A DNA stretch of 64,000 nucleotides from Pseudomonadota bacterium (lineage in GTDB: Bacteria; Myxococcota_A; Polyangia; Polyangiales; Polyangiaceae): NCBI GenBank assembly GCA_023431345.1, contig JAEYWK010000205.1:1-64000 (forward strand), given 5' to 3'. Made by a program: the position numbers and the translations under genes. The notes under the pieces were generated by a model, which worked only from the letters and a program-made list of their open reading frames with translations, was not told the DNA's origin and did no database searches. Shown in pieces: positions 26,474-34,646 of this stretch (positions are counted from its first letter, which is position 1; every line of letters starts with the position of its first letter).

Positions 26474-27444
26474 AACGCACCTCGCAGTCCGACGTGCCAG
26501 GCGGCGACGTCCTTGTTCAGGGCCGGCGCGGTGAGCACGAGGCCGAGCCCGGCGGCGGTGAGCACGCCGCCGCTCACCGTCGCGATCGTCGCGATGTTGG
26601 CGGACATTTGCGCCTTCTCACGCATGTCGACGCCGCGCTTGGTGCAAGCGTTCGGCTGCCCGGCGCGGCAGTCGGCCTTCGAATCCGTGTTCTGCGAGTA
26701 CGCGCGGTACCCGAAGTAGCCTCCCGCCGCGAGCGCCAGCACGCCGGCGCCGCTCATCACGAAGCCGATCGTGCGCTGAGTCGAGGTTTGCGGAGCGGCG
26801 TCCGATCGGGGGGGAGTCACAGCGACGAAGCGCTCGCTTCGAGGCTCGGCGGGGGCGTCCGCGAGCGCGGGGACCTCCACGATCTGGCTAGTAGAGCCGG
26901 GCTCGACGTCGATTTCAAGCGTCAGCGGCTGCTTGCCGGGCGCGCGGGCCTCGAGCTTCGTAGGGCCAGGATCGACCGGCAGCGCGACGTTCCAAGAAGC
27001 TTGCGGCAAGAGCGAGCCACCGACGCGCAGCTCGAGCTCGCGAACCCGGAGGGCAGGCGCGACGCGCACTTCGAGCTTCGAGAGCTTTCCCTCGAGGGCC
27101 ATGGCGCGCTCAGCCGCGATGCGTTCGCGGTCGGGCTGTCCGGCGCGACGCGAGCGCTCCGCGACTTCGCGAAAGAGCGCCCACGCGCTCGCGGTGCGCC
27201 CCGCCTGGTCGTAGCAGTCGGCCAGGTACAGCATGGTGCCGAGGGCGGGGTCGAGCTGCTGGCTGGCCGCGAGCTTGTCGCAAGCTTCGCTGAAGCTCTT
27301 GGCGTCCATCAGCGCCGTTGCTTCTTGGAAGAGCGCTTCCGCCGCCGCGCGCTCCCTCGCGCTGGACTCCGCGCGCGCGCTCGCCGCGCCGAGCGACGAC
27401 GTGGTCACGATCGCGACGGCAAGCAGGGCACGGAGCTCGTTCAT
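26470..27444 (-). CDS. TPR-type envelope protein with paired C-terminal helices
   Basis: A 324-residue protein with a signal peptide (cleavage near ARAESS) and a TPR-like region (FQEATALMDAKSFSEACDKL, MLYLADCYDQAGR). A beta-rich part follows, then two transmembrane helices around a two-Cys loop (DCRAGQPNAC). It shares this plan with the gene at 18425 but is only distantly similar in sequence. The ATG at 27444 overlaps the stop of the upstream lipoprotein as ATGA. Function unknown. Confidence 0.78.
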   Translation of the reverse strand: MNELRALLAVAIVTTSSLGAASARAESSARERAAAEALFQEATALMDAKSFSEACDKLAASQQLDPALGTMLYLADCYDQAGRTASAWALFREVAERSRRAGQPDRERIAAERAMALEGKLSKLEVRVAPALRVRELELRVGGSLLPQASWNVALPVDPGPTKLEARAPGKQPLTLEIDVEPGSTSQIVEVPALADAPAEPRSERFVAVTPPRSDAAPQTSTQRTIGFVMSGAGVLALAAGGYFGYRAYSQNTDSKADCRAGQPNACTKRGVDMREKAQMSANIATIATVSGGVLTAAGLGLVLTAPALNKDVAAWHVGLRGAF

Positions 27445-28571
27445 GGTTCGGCCGCGGTGAAGCCTGCGACGGCGGTTCCGGTCATGTCGCCCGATTTGAC
27501 GTCGGTCGCAGCGCGATAGAGCGGCAGACCTCGGTAAGAGAGCTGCAATCTGCCGCCGCCGCTGCGCGCGAACACGGCGAAATCGAGCGGATCGAGCAGC
27601 GTGACGGCCGAGAAGTTCTTCTCGTGGAAGGGCTCGAACGTATCGAGGCAGTCGCCGCGGCAGTTGCTGATGGGATCCGCGAGTGGCGTGCCGGCCGTGT
27701 CGACCGCGGACACGTAGAGCGTGCGGCCGTACGCGTCGGCCAGGTATTTGAGCGTGCCCGCTTTCATGATCGTGATCGTCGGCAGCACCAGCTCCGCGAC
27801 GTGCCAAAGCTTGCCTTTGCCTTGGCCCGCCATCTGCCCGAGGCTGAGATCGGTCTTGTAGTAGTAGAGCGGCCAGCCCATGTAGGTCGTCTGCCAGCTC
27901 CCGTCTTCGCGCTCGATGGAGCCGAACGCAGCGTCGTCGAGCCCGGCGCCCAGCACGCGGTCGCCGGCGTCGAAGATGGGCCAAGACACCAGGCAGTCCG
28001 CGACGCACAGGGACTTCGGGGGCGTCTGACAGTCACCGGGCAAGTCGGCGCCGTACGTGTACAACGTTCGGCCATCGCGGTCGGTCAGGTACGTGCCGAC
28101 GAACACGTTCGGCTGAGTGAGCACATCAGGGACGGAGGCTTCTCCACCAGCGCCGCCCTCGCCGCTCGCGGGCTCGGCAGGCGTGTGGAAGCTGCACGGG
28201 TGGCCGATGCGCACGCCCTCGTCGGGCTGCCCCGCCGCGCCCGGCATACCGGCTTGCGGCTCCGCGCCCGCGCCGCCGTCGGAGGCGGGGCGGGTGCCTC
28301 CCGTGCCGCCACCAGCGCCCGCTTCGCCGCCAGCTTCCTCGCGCTCGCCGCCGCTGTCCGAGCCGCTGCCGCTCGCGCTCGACTTCGTGCCGCCCTGAGG
28401 AGCGGCGGCCCCCGCGCTCTCGCCAGCGTCTTGGTTGCTGGCCGCTCCCACCGGATCCGTGATGCCCGTGCCGGTTTCATCCGCGCAGCCGGAGCCGAGC
28501 AGCGCGCCGAGCAAGCACGTCGTCAGCGCGAAGGGGACTGAGGCGTGGCGCAGTGGCTTGAGGTGTTTCAT
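27441..28571 (-). CDS. Lipoprotein with COG4315-type repeats
   Basis: Lipoprotein of 376 residues, lipobox GSGC (Cys29), with a very long Gly/Ser/Ala linker. The C-terminal half has repeats of the secreted-repeat family: GTYLTDRDGRTLYTYGADLPGDC with CVADCLVSWPIF, and YLADAYGRTLYVSAVDTAG with NCRGDCLDTFEPF. The pattern Y-L-x-D-x-x-G-R-T-L-Y followed by C-x3-C is what I recognise. Function of the family is unknown. The ATG at 28571 has an AAAGGA site. It is the first gene of an ATGA-coupled set of three and starts 32 bases after the kinase stop. Confidence 0.82.
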   Translation of the reverse strand: MKHLKPLRHASVPFALTTCLLGALLGSGCADETGTGITDPVGAASNQDAGESAGAAAPQGGTKSSASGSGSDSGGEREEAGGEAGAGGGTGGTRPASDGGAGAEPQAGMPGAAGQPDEGVRIGHPCSFHTPAEPASGEGGAGGEASVPDVLTQPNVFVGTYLTDRDGRTLYTYGADLPGDCQTPPKSLCVADCLVSWPIFDAGDRVLGAGLDDAAFGSIEREDGSWQTTYMGWPLYYYKTDLSLGQMAGQGKGKLWHVAELVLPTITIMKAGTLKYLADAYGRTLYVSAVDTAGTPLADPISNCRGDCLDTFEPFHEKNFSAVTLLDPLDFAVFARSGGGRLQLSYRGLPLYRAATDVKSGDMTGTAVAGFTAAEP

Positions 28572-28603
28572 CGTCGATCCTTTTTCTCGTTTTCCAAGTC
28601 GGG

Positions 28604-30178
28604 TCAGTGCCGTCCGCCGAACGCGCCGCGATCCCAGGCGTTGACCGATGCCGCGGGCGGAGGCTCCGGCTTGGCAGGCGCAGGCGCTGCTACCGGAGCT
28701 TCTAGCGGCGCAGTGACGGGGGCGGCCGCGACCAGCGCCGCCGGCCCCTTCGCGGCGGTGGCGGGGCGCACGGCGCGCGCGGCCTGGCGGGGCTTCGCCG
28801 AGGCGGCGTCATTCTCGGCGCTGGCCACGGGCGCGGCGCTGGCGACGGGCTCTGCGGTCGTGAGCCCGCTCGGCGCTGCCGGAGGGAGCTGCTCGAGCGT
28901 CGCCATGTCGCGAGGCACGGGGCTCGACGTCGCCGCAGTCGCGGCCGGCGCCGAGCTGCGGGTCATCTGTACGACAGCCGCCAAGGCGATGGCGACGGAA
29001 GCAGCAACGATCACCACGCCCAGACGTCTCGGCGGCGCGGGACTAAAGCTTGGCGGAAGCGGGTGCGGCCCGCTTCCGGACGCGGGGGTGGGCGTCAGGG
29101 AAATTTGGCTGCCATCCTGGCTGATCGAGATGGCGCGTAGGGTGCCGACGCTGGAAGCCGCCGCGTCGTGCCGTAGGCGATCGACCTCGTGCTGGGCGCT
29201 ACGGATCGCGGCGCGGCGCTCGGAAGCCTTGGCGCCGAAGAGCTTGCCCATGTACTCGGCGACCTCGGCATCGAAGTTGGGGGCGAGCGCGGCGGGGAAG
29301 GCAGCGTCGAGGGCGGTGAGCAGCTCGTTCGCGCTGGCGAAGCGGTCCTCGGGCTGCTTCTGTAGCGCCTTCATCACGACTTGCTCGAGCTCCGCGGGGT
29401 AGTCGGGCAAGAACGAGCGCGGTGTCGCGACGGGCGTCGAGGAGCAAATGTTCTGCAGCGTCTCGCCGGTGTGCGAGCCGCGGAACGGGTGTTTGCCGGT
29501 CGTGACGGCGTAGAGCAGAATGCCGAGCGAGAACAGATCCGTGCGCGCGTCGATGACCTGACCGCGCACCTGCTCGGGCGCCATGTAGGCGAACTTGCCC
29601 TTCACCTCACCGGCTTGAGTCAGCCCCGTGCTGCGCGCCGAGACCTTGGCGATGCCGAAATCGACCAGCTTGGCGGTGCCGGAGAAGCTGACCAGCAGGT
29701 TTTGCGGCGAGACGTCACGATGCACGACGCCGAGCAGCTCGCCGTTTTCGTCGCGGAGGTCGTGCGCCGCTTGCAAGCCCTTGCAGGCCTGGGCGATCAA
29801 GTTGACCGCGATCGGCAGCGGCAAGCCGCCGCGCTCGGCGGCGCGCGTCATCACCTGATTCAAAGGTTCCCCGTCCACCCACTCCATGGCCAGGTACAGC
29901 GTGCCTTCTTGCTCGCCGAGCTCCTGCGTTTGCACCACGTTGGGGTGATGAATCTGCGAGGCCAGCGTGGCCTCTTCCAGGAACATCTGCTCCATCCGGG
30001 TGTTGTCCATCACGTCGGCCAAGATGGTCTTGATGGCGACGAGCTTCTGGAAGCCGCGCGTGCCGCGCAGGCGCGCGGCCCAGACCTGCGCCATACCGCC
30101 CCTGGCGATGGGCAAGAGCAGCTCGTAGCGACCGAGGATCGAGCCGACCTGCAGCGGGGTGGAGTTGATGTCCGACAT
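28604..30178 (-). CDS. Membrane-anchored Ser/Thr protein kinase
   Basis: Hanks-type kinase. Visible motifs are the glycine loop IARGGMAQVW, the VAIKTI lysine, VHRDVSPQNLLV, the KLVDFGIAK activation start and FAYMAPEQVRG. One transmembrane helix (VVIVAASVAIALAAVV) follows a Pro/Ser linker, and the C-terminal tail is Ala/Pro/Val-rich. The HRDVSPQN wording is common in myxobacterial kinases. The ATG at 30178 is preceded by AAGGGA and gives 524 residues. The large open frame that extends far upstream overlaps another gene antisense to codon logic and is not protein. Confidence 0.92.
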   Translation of the reverse strand: MSDINSTPLQVGSILGRYELLLPIARGGMAQVWAARLRGTRGFQKLVAIKTILADVMDNTRMEQMFLEEATLASQIHHPNVVQTQELGEQEGTLYLAMEWVDGEPLNQVMTRAAERGGLPLPIAVNLIAQACKGLQAAHDLRDENGELLGVVHRDVSPQNLLVSFSGTAKLVDFGIAKVSARSTGLTQAGEVKGKFAYMAPEQVRGQVIDARTDLFSLGILLYAVTTGKHPFRGSHTGETLQNICSSTPVATPRSFLPDYPAELEQVVMKALQKQPEDRFASANELLTALDAAFPAALAPNFDAEVAEYMGKLFGAKASERRAAIRSAQHEVDRLRHDAAASSVGTLRAISISQDGSQISLTPTPASGSGPHPLPPSFSPAPPRRLGVVIVAASVAIALAAVVQMTRSSAPAATAATSSPVPRDMATLEQLPPAAPSGLTTAEPVASAAPVASAENDAASAKPRQAARAVRPATAAKGPAALVAAAPVTAPLEAPVAAPAPAKPEPPPAASVNAWDRGAFGGRH

Positions 30179-30252
30179 GGTTCCCTTCGTGGGCTCGCGA
30201 GGCATCGCGGCGGGCGGCGGTGGGGCCGCTCGCGACGACGCTTCAGGCCCGC

Positions 30253-31728
30253 TCAGCCGTGCGAATTCCAGTTGTTGAGGGGGTGGGTGGGGCCCTTCGA
30301 TGGCCGCGGGCGGTTGTTCAAGAAATCCTCGAAGACGGCCTGACGCGCGGGCAGCAGCGCGTCGATCAGCGCGTCCGAGATGCGGTAGCGGGTCTCTCCC
30401 CCCACCACCTCCGTCTCGCGCTCGGTGACGTGCGTGAAGCCGAGGGACGCCGGCCACGTGAGCCCACCGCCGATGGCGACGCCGTTGTTCAAGCGGTGAC
30501 AGCCAGCGCAGCTCAGGGCCTGAGCGCGCAGCGCGATGTCGCTCGGCGTGAGCGAGCTGCCGAGCGCTGTCAGCTGGGCTTGAATGGCGCTCGAGAGAGC
30601 GCTCGGGCTCGTGCCGAGCTGCTCCGCGTAGCGCATCTCGGCGGCGGTGCTGCCGGACGACTGGCTCTGCGCGGTGTTGAACACGTCGGGCGTGTCGAGC
30701 TCGAGCGCGGTGATGCTGCTGCCTGCCAGCGAAGCGACCTGAGTCGGGAAGAACGCCTGGAACGCAGCCGCGGCGGGCAGCGTCGAGGCCGGAGCGAACA
30801 GCGGCCCGAAGGCGTTGTTCTTGTTCGTCACCGGTACGGCTCGGAGCGAGGTGCAGCCTGCGGCGCTGCACGTGCGCTGGAGCTTGAACTCGCGGAACGA
30901 CCAGCCTGTCACCGTGTTCGAGAACTGGTTGGTGCGGATTTGGCCTGCTCCGAGCGCGTTGCTTCCGAAGTTGTCGACGTGCACGACCGGTCCGACGATG
31001 CCCTGGCCGTCGAAGTAGAAGTCTTCGAGCGCGTCGGCGCGGGCGCTGAGCGAGCTCGTGCTGCTGAGGTTGGCCCAGGTCGAGACGATCTGCTGGCAGC
31101 CCTTGAGGCCTTGCTGCGGGTGCGGGTTGGGGAGCGCTGCTTCGAAGATCAGCAAGTTGCGATCGTTGGTCGAGCTGACGCCGGACTGCTTGGCATAAAC
31201 GATGCGGTACTCGCCGCAGTGCGCGCCGTTCGCAGGCGCGAGATCGAAGCGGTTGAACAGCCCGATCGGGATGTACGCGCAGCTGCTGTCGGCCGCGAAC
31301 GGATCGCACCCTACTTGCGTGCCTTCCGCCTCGGCGCGGCACAAATAGGGATAGCCGTTGATGGAGGAAACGCCGTCGGTGTAAAAATCGTTGCAGTGAG
31401 GGCCCGCATACGCGCCTGGCGCGGGGTTCTGGGTGTCCCACCACTGCTGGAAGAGTTGCGTGGCGCTCAAGCCGGGCACGCCGCTCTGGGACACCAGCTG
31501 CGTCATCACGCGTTGAAAGGAGAAGCGAGCCAGGAGCGCTTGCTCGGTGACCACCAGCGAGCGGCGCACGTCGATGGTGAGCGTCTTGACTGCCTCGCGC
31601 TGCGCTTCGACGCCCTCGGCGTCATTCGTGGCCGAGCAGCCCATACCGCCGAGGACGGCGCCGCACACAGTCGAAACGAACCACGCGCGCTGCGCGCGGC
31701 CGCTCACGACCTTCCTGGCTAGGATCAT
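30253..31728 (-). CDS. Secreted lipoprotein with one CxxCH site
   Basis: Lipoprotein of 491 residues with lipobox GMGC (Cys31). The central region contains several Cys and aromatic clusters (PYLCRAEAEG, SSCAYIPIGLFNRFD). A single haem-type CAGCH followed by HRLNN lies near the C terminus. It resembles a family of conserved myxobacterial secreted proteins of unknown role. A mono-haem redox function is possible but the single motif is weak proof. It is 74 bases upstream of the kinase on the same strand. The ATG at 31728 was chosen because it fits the signal peptide. Confidence 0.7.
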   Translation of the reverse strand: MILARKVVSGRAQRAWFVSTVCGAVLGGMGCSATNDAEGVEAQREAVKTLTIDVRRSLVVTEQALLARFSFQRVMTQLVSQSGVPGLSATQLFQQWWDTQNPAPGAYAGPHCNDFYTDGVSSINGYPYLCRAEAEGTQVGCDPFAADSSCAYIPIGLFNRFDLAPANGAHCGEYRIVYAKQSGVSSTNDRNLLIFEAALPNPHPQQGLKGCQQIVSTWANLSSTSSLSARADALEDFYFDGQGIVGPVVHVDNFGSNALGAGQIRTNQFSNTVTGWSFREFKLQRTCSAAGCTSLRAVPVTNKNNAFGPLFAPASTLPAAAAFQAFFPTQVASLAGSSITALELDTPDVFNTAQSQSSGSTAAEMRYAEQLGTSPSALSSAIQAQLTALGSSLTPSDIALRAQALSCAGCHRLNNGVAIGGGLTWPASLGFTHVTERETEVVGGETRYRISDALIDALLPARQAVFEDFLNNRPRPSKGPTHPLNNWNSHG

Positions 31729-31866
31729 TCCCACTGCTTTCCGCGGAGCTCTCCGCTGACTGCTCGAGCGACACCCGGACATCCCGGGCGCCATCCCTGT
31801 CGTCACCGGTAAACGCGGTGACTAGCTCACTCGCAATAACGGCTCTCGTGAGGCCGAGTGAAGAGC

Positions 31867-31881
31867 AAAATCGGCGATTTT
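31867..31881. promoter_or_regulatory. Inverted repeat AAAATCGGCGATTTT
   Basis: Perfect 6-bp arms around a GGC centre, in an AT-rich patch about 140 bases upstream of the lipoprotein gene at 31728. It could be an operator. It is unlikely to be a terminator because both flanking genes point away from it. Confidence 0.3.
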
Positions 31882-32005
31882 CAGCCTATTTTTGAGGGAA
31901 ATGGCCCCCGGTGGTGTCGACGAGACCAACGCCATGGTGTTGATGGCTCCGCGCCCATGCCGGCGTTCAGCGCTGCCGTTCGATGCGCTCGAGGCGGTGT
32001 CTGAG

Positions 32006-32020
32006 TTGCAATAAATGCAA
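32006..32020. promoter_or_regulatory. LysR-type (IlvY-like) operator box 1
   Basis: TTGCAATAAATGCAA is a palindrome with the T-N11-A form of LysR-type sites and resembles the TTGCA-centred IlvY operator half-sites as I recall them. It lies 51-65 bases upstream of the ilvY start. Confidence 0.6.
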
Positions 32021-32035
32021 AATAAGAGATAGTCG

Positions 32036-32050
32036 TTGCGAAAAATGCAA
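32036..32050. promoter_or_regulatory. LysR-type (IlvY-like) operator box 2
   Basis: TTGCGAAAAATGCAA repeats the first box with one broken arm position. With flanking bases it forms GTTGC and GCAAC arms. Its centre is exactly 30 bases from that of box 1, about three helical turns, and 21-35 bases before the ilvY start. Confidence 0.55.
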
Positions 32051-32070
32051 CACTGCGGCAGCGTGCGGGG

Positions 32071-32961
32071 ATGGACCTCGACGCTTTGAGGCTGTTCTTG
32101 CATTTGAGCCGCAGCTTGCACTTCGGGCGCACCAGCAAGGACTGTCACGTGAGCCCCTCGGCCTTGTCGCGGTCCATCCAGCGGCTCGAAGAAGAAGCGG
32201 GTGCGACGCTGTTCGTGCGCGACCGCCGCTCGGTAGCCCTGACCGACGAAGGACGCCTGTTGCAGGGGTTCGCGCAGGAGACGCTCGCTCGCTTCGAGCA
32301 GCTCGAGCAGCGGTTGACGCGGAGTCAAGAGCGGCTACAAGGCTCCGTCTCCATCTTCGCTTCGGTCACGGCCTGTCAGAGCTTCCTGCCGCCGCTACTG
32401 TCGCAGTTTCGGCGTGCGCACCCCGAGGTGCAAATCCGCCTGGAGACGGGCTACGCGCTCGACGCGCTCGACATGCTGCGTCGCGGCTCCGTCGACGTCG
32501 CGGTGGCCGCCTTGCCCGACGACATCCCCCCCACGCTCGCTGCGCGCGTCGTCGTCAAGATCCCGCTGGTGTTCGTGGCGCCGGCCGAGGCGTCCGCGGT
32601 GAGCGAGCTGCTGGGGCGCGAAACCATTCCTTGGCACGACGTGCCGATGGTCTTGCCGTCATCCGGCCTCGCGCGCGACTACGTGGATCGCTGGTTTCGC
32701 AAGAAGCGCAGCTCGCCGCGGATCTACGGCGAGGTCGCCGGCAGTGAAGCCATCTTGTCGCTCGTGAGCCTCGGCTGCGGCGTCGGCATCGTGCCGCGCC
32801 TGGTCGCCGACCAGAGCCCGCTGCGGGGCTCGCTCACCGTGCTCGACGTGGAGCCCAAGCTGCAGATGTTCCGGGTGGGGGTTTGCACCGAGAAGAAGAA
32901 GCTCAAGTCGCCCGTCGTCAAGGCCTTCTGGGAGTCGATCGGCCCCGCCGTCACTGCTTAG
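32071..32961 (+). CDS. ilvY: LysR-type regulator IlvY
   Basis: In enteric bacteria IlvY activates ilvC (acetohydroxyacid isomeroreductase) in response to its substrates. This 296-residue protein aligns with remembered IlvY along its length. Matching parts are the N-terminal MDLDALRLFLHLSRSLHFGRT and HVSPSALSRSIQRLEEE, then LFVRDRRSVALT, SIFASVTACQSFLPPLLSQFR, GSEAILSLVSLGCGVGIVP and VCTEKKKLKSPVVKAFW. The winged-helix DNA-binding part is residues 1-60. ilvC is not in the window. Two operator-like boxes precede the gene, suggesting autoregulation. Its stop overlaps the convergent lipoprotein gene by 11 bases. Confidence 0.85.
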   Translation: MDLDALRLFLHLSRSLHFGRTSKDCHVSPSALSRSIQRLEEEAGATLFVRDRRSVALTDEGRLLQGFAQETLARFEQLEQRLTRSQERLQGSVSIFASVTACQSFLPPLLSQFRRAHPEVQIRLETGYALDALDMLRRGSVDVAVAALPDDIPPTLAARVVVKIPLVFVAPAEASAVSELLGRETIPWHDVPMVLPSSGLARDYVDRWFRKKRSSPRIYGEVAGSEAILSLVSLGCGVGIVPRLVADQSPLRGSLTVLDVEPKLQMFRVGVCTEKKKLKSPVVKAFWESIGPAVTA

Positions 32962-33661
32962 GCGTGCCCGCCAAGCGCTTGGCCTCGGCTTCGAAGTCGA
33001 CTCCGGCGTCGGGCGCGAGCAGGAACGCCCACGCGCCTTCGGGATCATCGCGCCGGGCGAGTAGCTCCCCGCCCTCCGAGGTGACGCGATAGTGGCCCTT
33101 CGGCAGCTGGATCGAGCAGTCCGCCGATTGGCGCGCATCGCGGGTGAAGGTCCCCCAGCTCGCCTTGGCCGCGATGTCGCTCGGGACGACCAGCTCGCCC
33201 GCGCTTCGCCACTCTACCTTCGTCGTGGCTTCGCAAGCCCCGAAGCGGTAGCTGCCGTCGGCTTCACGGTGCAGGGTCTCGAGGCGCAGCGTGATGGCTG
33301 AGCCTCGTATGGTCCAGGTGCGGCGCGCGTCGACGAGGGTACTGGAGCCCGCCTCGGCGCGCAGCTCGTCGAGCGTGTAGCGCCGCTTGCCGCCGAGCTT
33401 GAGCTCGCTTCGCGCGTCGAGCGCGACGATCGCCTCGCAGCGCAGCCGACCTTGCAGGAGCGGCGGCTGCGGCGGCGGTCGCGCGCTCGCTAGAGTGGCG
33501 GCGCTGGCGGAGAGCGCAGGCACGGGTGATGCGGCTGGCTTGGGCTCGCTGCGCTCGGTGCAGGCTCCGAGCAGGCCCACGACCAAGAAGAGCCGCGCGG
33601 CGCGTGGCGCCGACTCGGACCAAAGCGCCTCCGTCAGAACGAGCCTGCTACTTTCAGGCAC
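32951..33661 (-). CDS. Small secreted lipoprotein
   Basis: A lipoprotein of about 236 residues with lipobox LLGAC, a Pro/Ala linker, and a beta-rich domain (KRRYTLDELRAEAG, WTIRGSAITLRLETL, HYRVTSEGGELL). No named family is recognised. No ATG fits the signal; the GTG at 33661 gives a reasonable N-region and overlaps the PAP2 gene by 28 bases. The start is uncertain. It probably shares the PAP2 transcript. Confidence 0.6.
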   Translation of the reverse strand: MPESSRLVLTEALWSESAPRAARLFLVVGLLGACTERSEPKPAASPVPALSASAATLASARPPPQPPLLQGRLRCEAIVALDARSELKLGGKRRYTLDELRAEAGSSTLVDARRTWTIRGSAITLRLETLHREADGSYRFGACEATTKVEWRSAGELVVPSDIAAKASWGTFTRDARQSADCSIQLPKGHYRVTSEGGELLARRDDPEGAWAFLLAPDAGVDFEAEAKRLAGTPKQ

Positions 33662-34524
33662 GCGCCGGTGCACGGTGAACCTGGCGAGAGCGAGACGCTG
33701 ACGTCGCCTGCAGGCCGCGCGTAGTGGAGCAGCGTCGGCACGGCGTAACCGACCCCGAAGCCCACGCCGAAGCCGGTGAGCACGTCGGTCGCGTAGTGGC
33801 GATCCGCAGCGAGCCGCGACAGGCCTCCCGCCACCGCGCCGGTCGTCGCCAGCACGCAGGCGCCCGCGTCTGCCAGCGGGTGCCCCCACAGCGGCATCGC
33901 ACGATGGTTGGCACAGACGACGCCGGCCGACGTCGCCGCGATGGCCGTGTGGCCGCTGTAGAAGCTCTCTGTGTCGACCTCGCAGTCGGTCTTCGCCGCG
34001 CTCCGGCGACACTCGCTGGAGTCGGGGCGTTCGCGGGCGGCGCCCCGCAGTGAAACGTAGGTCAGAACGCCTGCGTAGCTGAAGGATTCCAGGCCGACCG
34101 CTGCCATGTTGAAGGCAGCCTTGCCGTCACCTCTGCCCAGCCAAGTCACGAAGATGGGGTCGATGAGTAGCGGCAGCAGCGGCGCCGTGTAGTAAATCGT
34201 GTCGCCCCAGGAGCGGACCTTTTTTCGCGCCGACTCCGACTCGAGTCGGAGCAGGCTACGCGCTCCGCGATCGAACAAGATCGGCCCTTCCCAGCGCGGG
34301 TCGCGGGGCGGCTCGAGCACGAACAGCGCGGCGGCGGTGGCGCCCGCAGCGACGGTGGCCACGCCCTCCACTTTGGAGAACGTGGGCCACTCCGGACGCC
34401 ACATCGAGCGCGGCGCGGCCGGCGGTGGCTGGCTCACCCGCAGCGTCGTGCTGGCTTGGGCCTCCGACACGCCAGCCACGAATGACAGCGCCGCGGAGAT
34501 TGCGAGGAAACGAGCGGCTCTCAT
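33634..34524 (-). CDS. PAP2-superfamily phosphatase
   Basis: Membrane phosphatase of the type-2 phosphatidic acid phosphatase superfamily, possibly acting on undecaprenyl pyrophosphate or phospholipids. The three-part active site is seen as RERPDS, SFYSGHTA and RLAADRHYATDVLTG. The N terminus looks like a cleavable signal (ending near SEAQAS) and is followed by several helices, 296 residues in all. It is separated from the exopolysaccharide minus operon by a hairpin, so a role in that lipid-carrier cycle is possible but unproven. Confidence 0.88.
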   Translation of the reverse strand: MRAARFLAISAALSFVAGVSEAQASTTLRVSQPPPAAPRSMWRPEWPTFSKVEGVATVAAGATAAALFVLEPPRDPRWEGPILFDRGARSLLRLESESARKKVRSWGDTIYYTAPLLPLLIDPIFVTWLGRGDGKAAFNMAAVGLESFSYAGVLTYVSLRGAARERPDSSECRRSAAKTDCEVDTESFYSGHTAIAATSAGVVCANHRAMPLWGHPLADAGACVLATTGAVAGGLSRLAADRHYATDVLTGFGVGFGVGYAVPTLLHYARPAGDVSVSLSPGSPCTGACLKVAGSF

Positions 34525-34565
34525 TGCTGCTCAGCGAAAAGAGCAACCGGCATGCCACGCGCAAA

Positions 34566-34591
34566 CGCACGACCTCGCGAGGTCGCGTGCG
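34566..34591 (-). terminator. Hairpin downstream of the exopolysaccharide minus operon
   Basis: CGACCTCG and CGAGGTCG form a perfect palindrome, extended past a small bulge by CGCAC and GTGCG. On the minus strand a short TTT follows. It lies 56 bases beyond the wza stop and before the PAP2 gene, the expected place for a terminator. Confidence 0.55.
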
Positions 34592-34646
34592 ACAATCCGC
34601 GACCCCCACGGCAAGACTGCCTCGGTCGCTCGCGCGCGCGCTCTCG

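Larger units (their letters stand above)
31729..32070. other. Divergent intergenic region upstream of ilvY
   Basis: This 342-bp stretch is clearly richer in A+T than the neighbours, especially 31860-31900 and 32005-32055. It holds a 15-bp perfect inverted repeat at 31867-31881 and two LysR-type boxes close to the ilvY start. An open frame crosses it on the minus strand but shows no domain and overlaps ilvY, so I treat it as non-coding. Confidence 0.6.

Noticed and set aside
28604..31444. 946-residue open frame containing the kinase
   Set aside because: Only the last 524 residues are kinase; the rest shadows the lipoprotein gene at 30253-31728.
31822..32328. Minus-strand frame upstream of and into ilvY
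   Set aside because: No domain, overlaps the winged-helix region of a well-supported gene, and spans the operator boxes.
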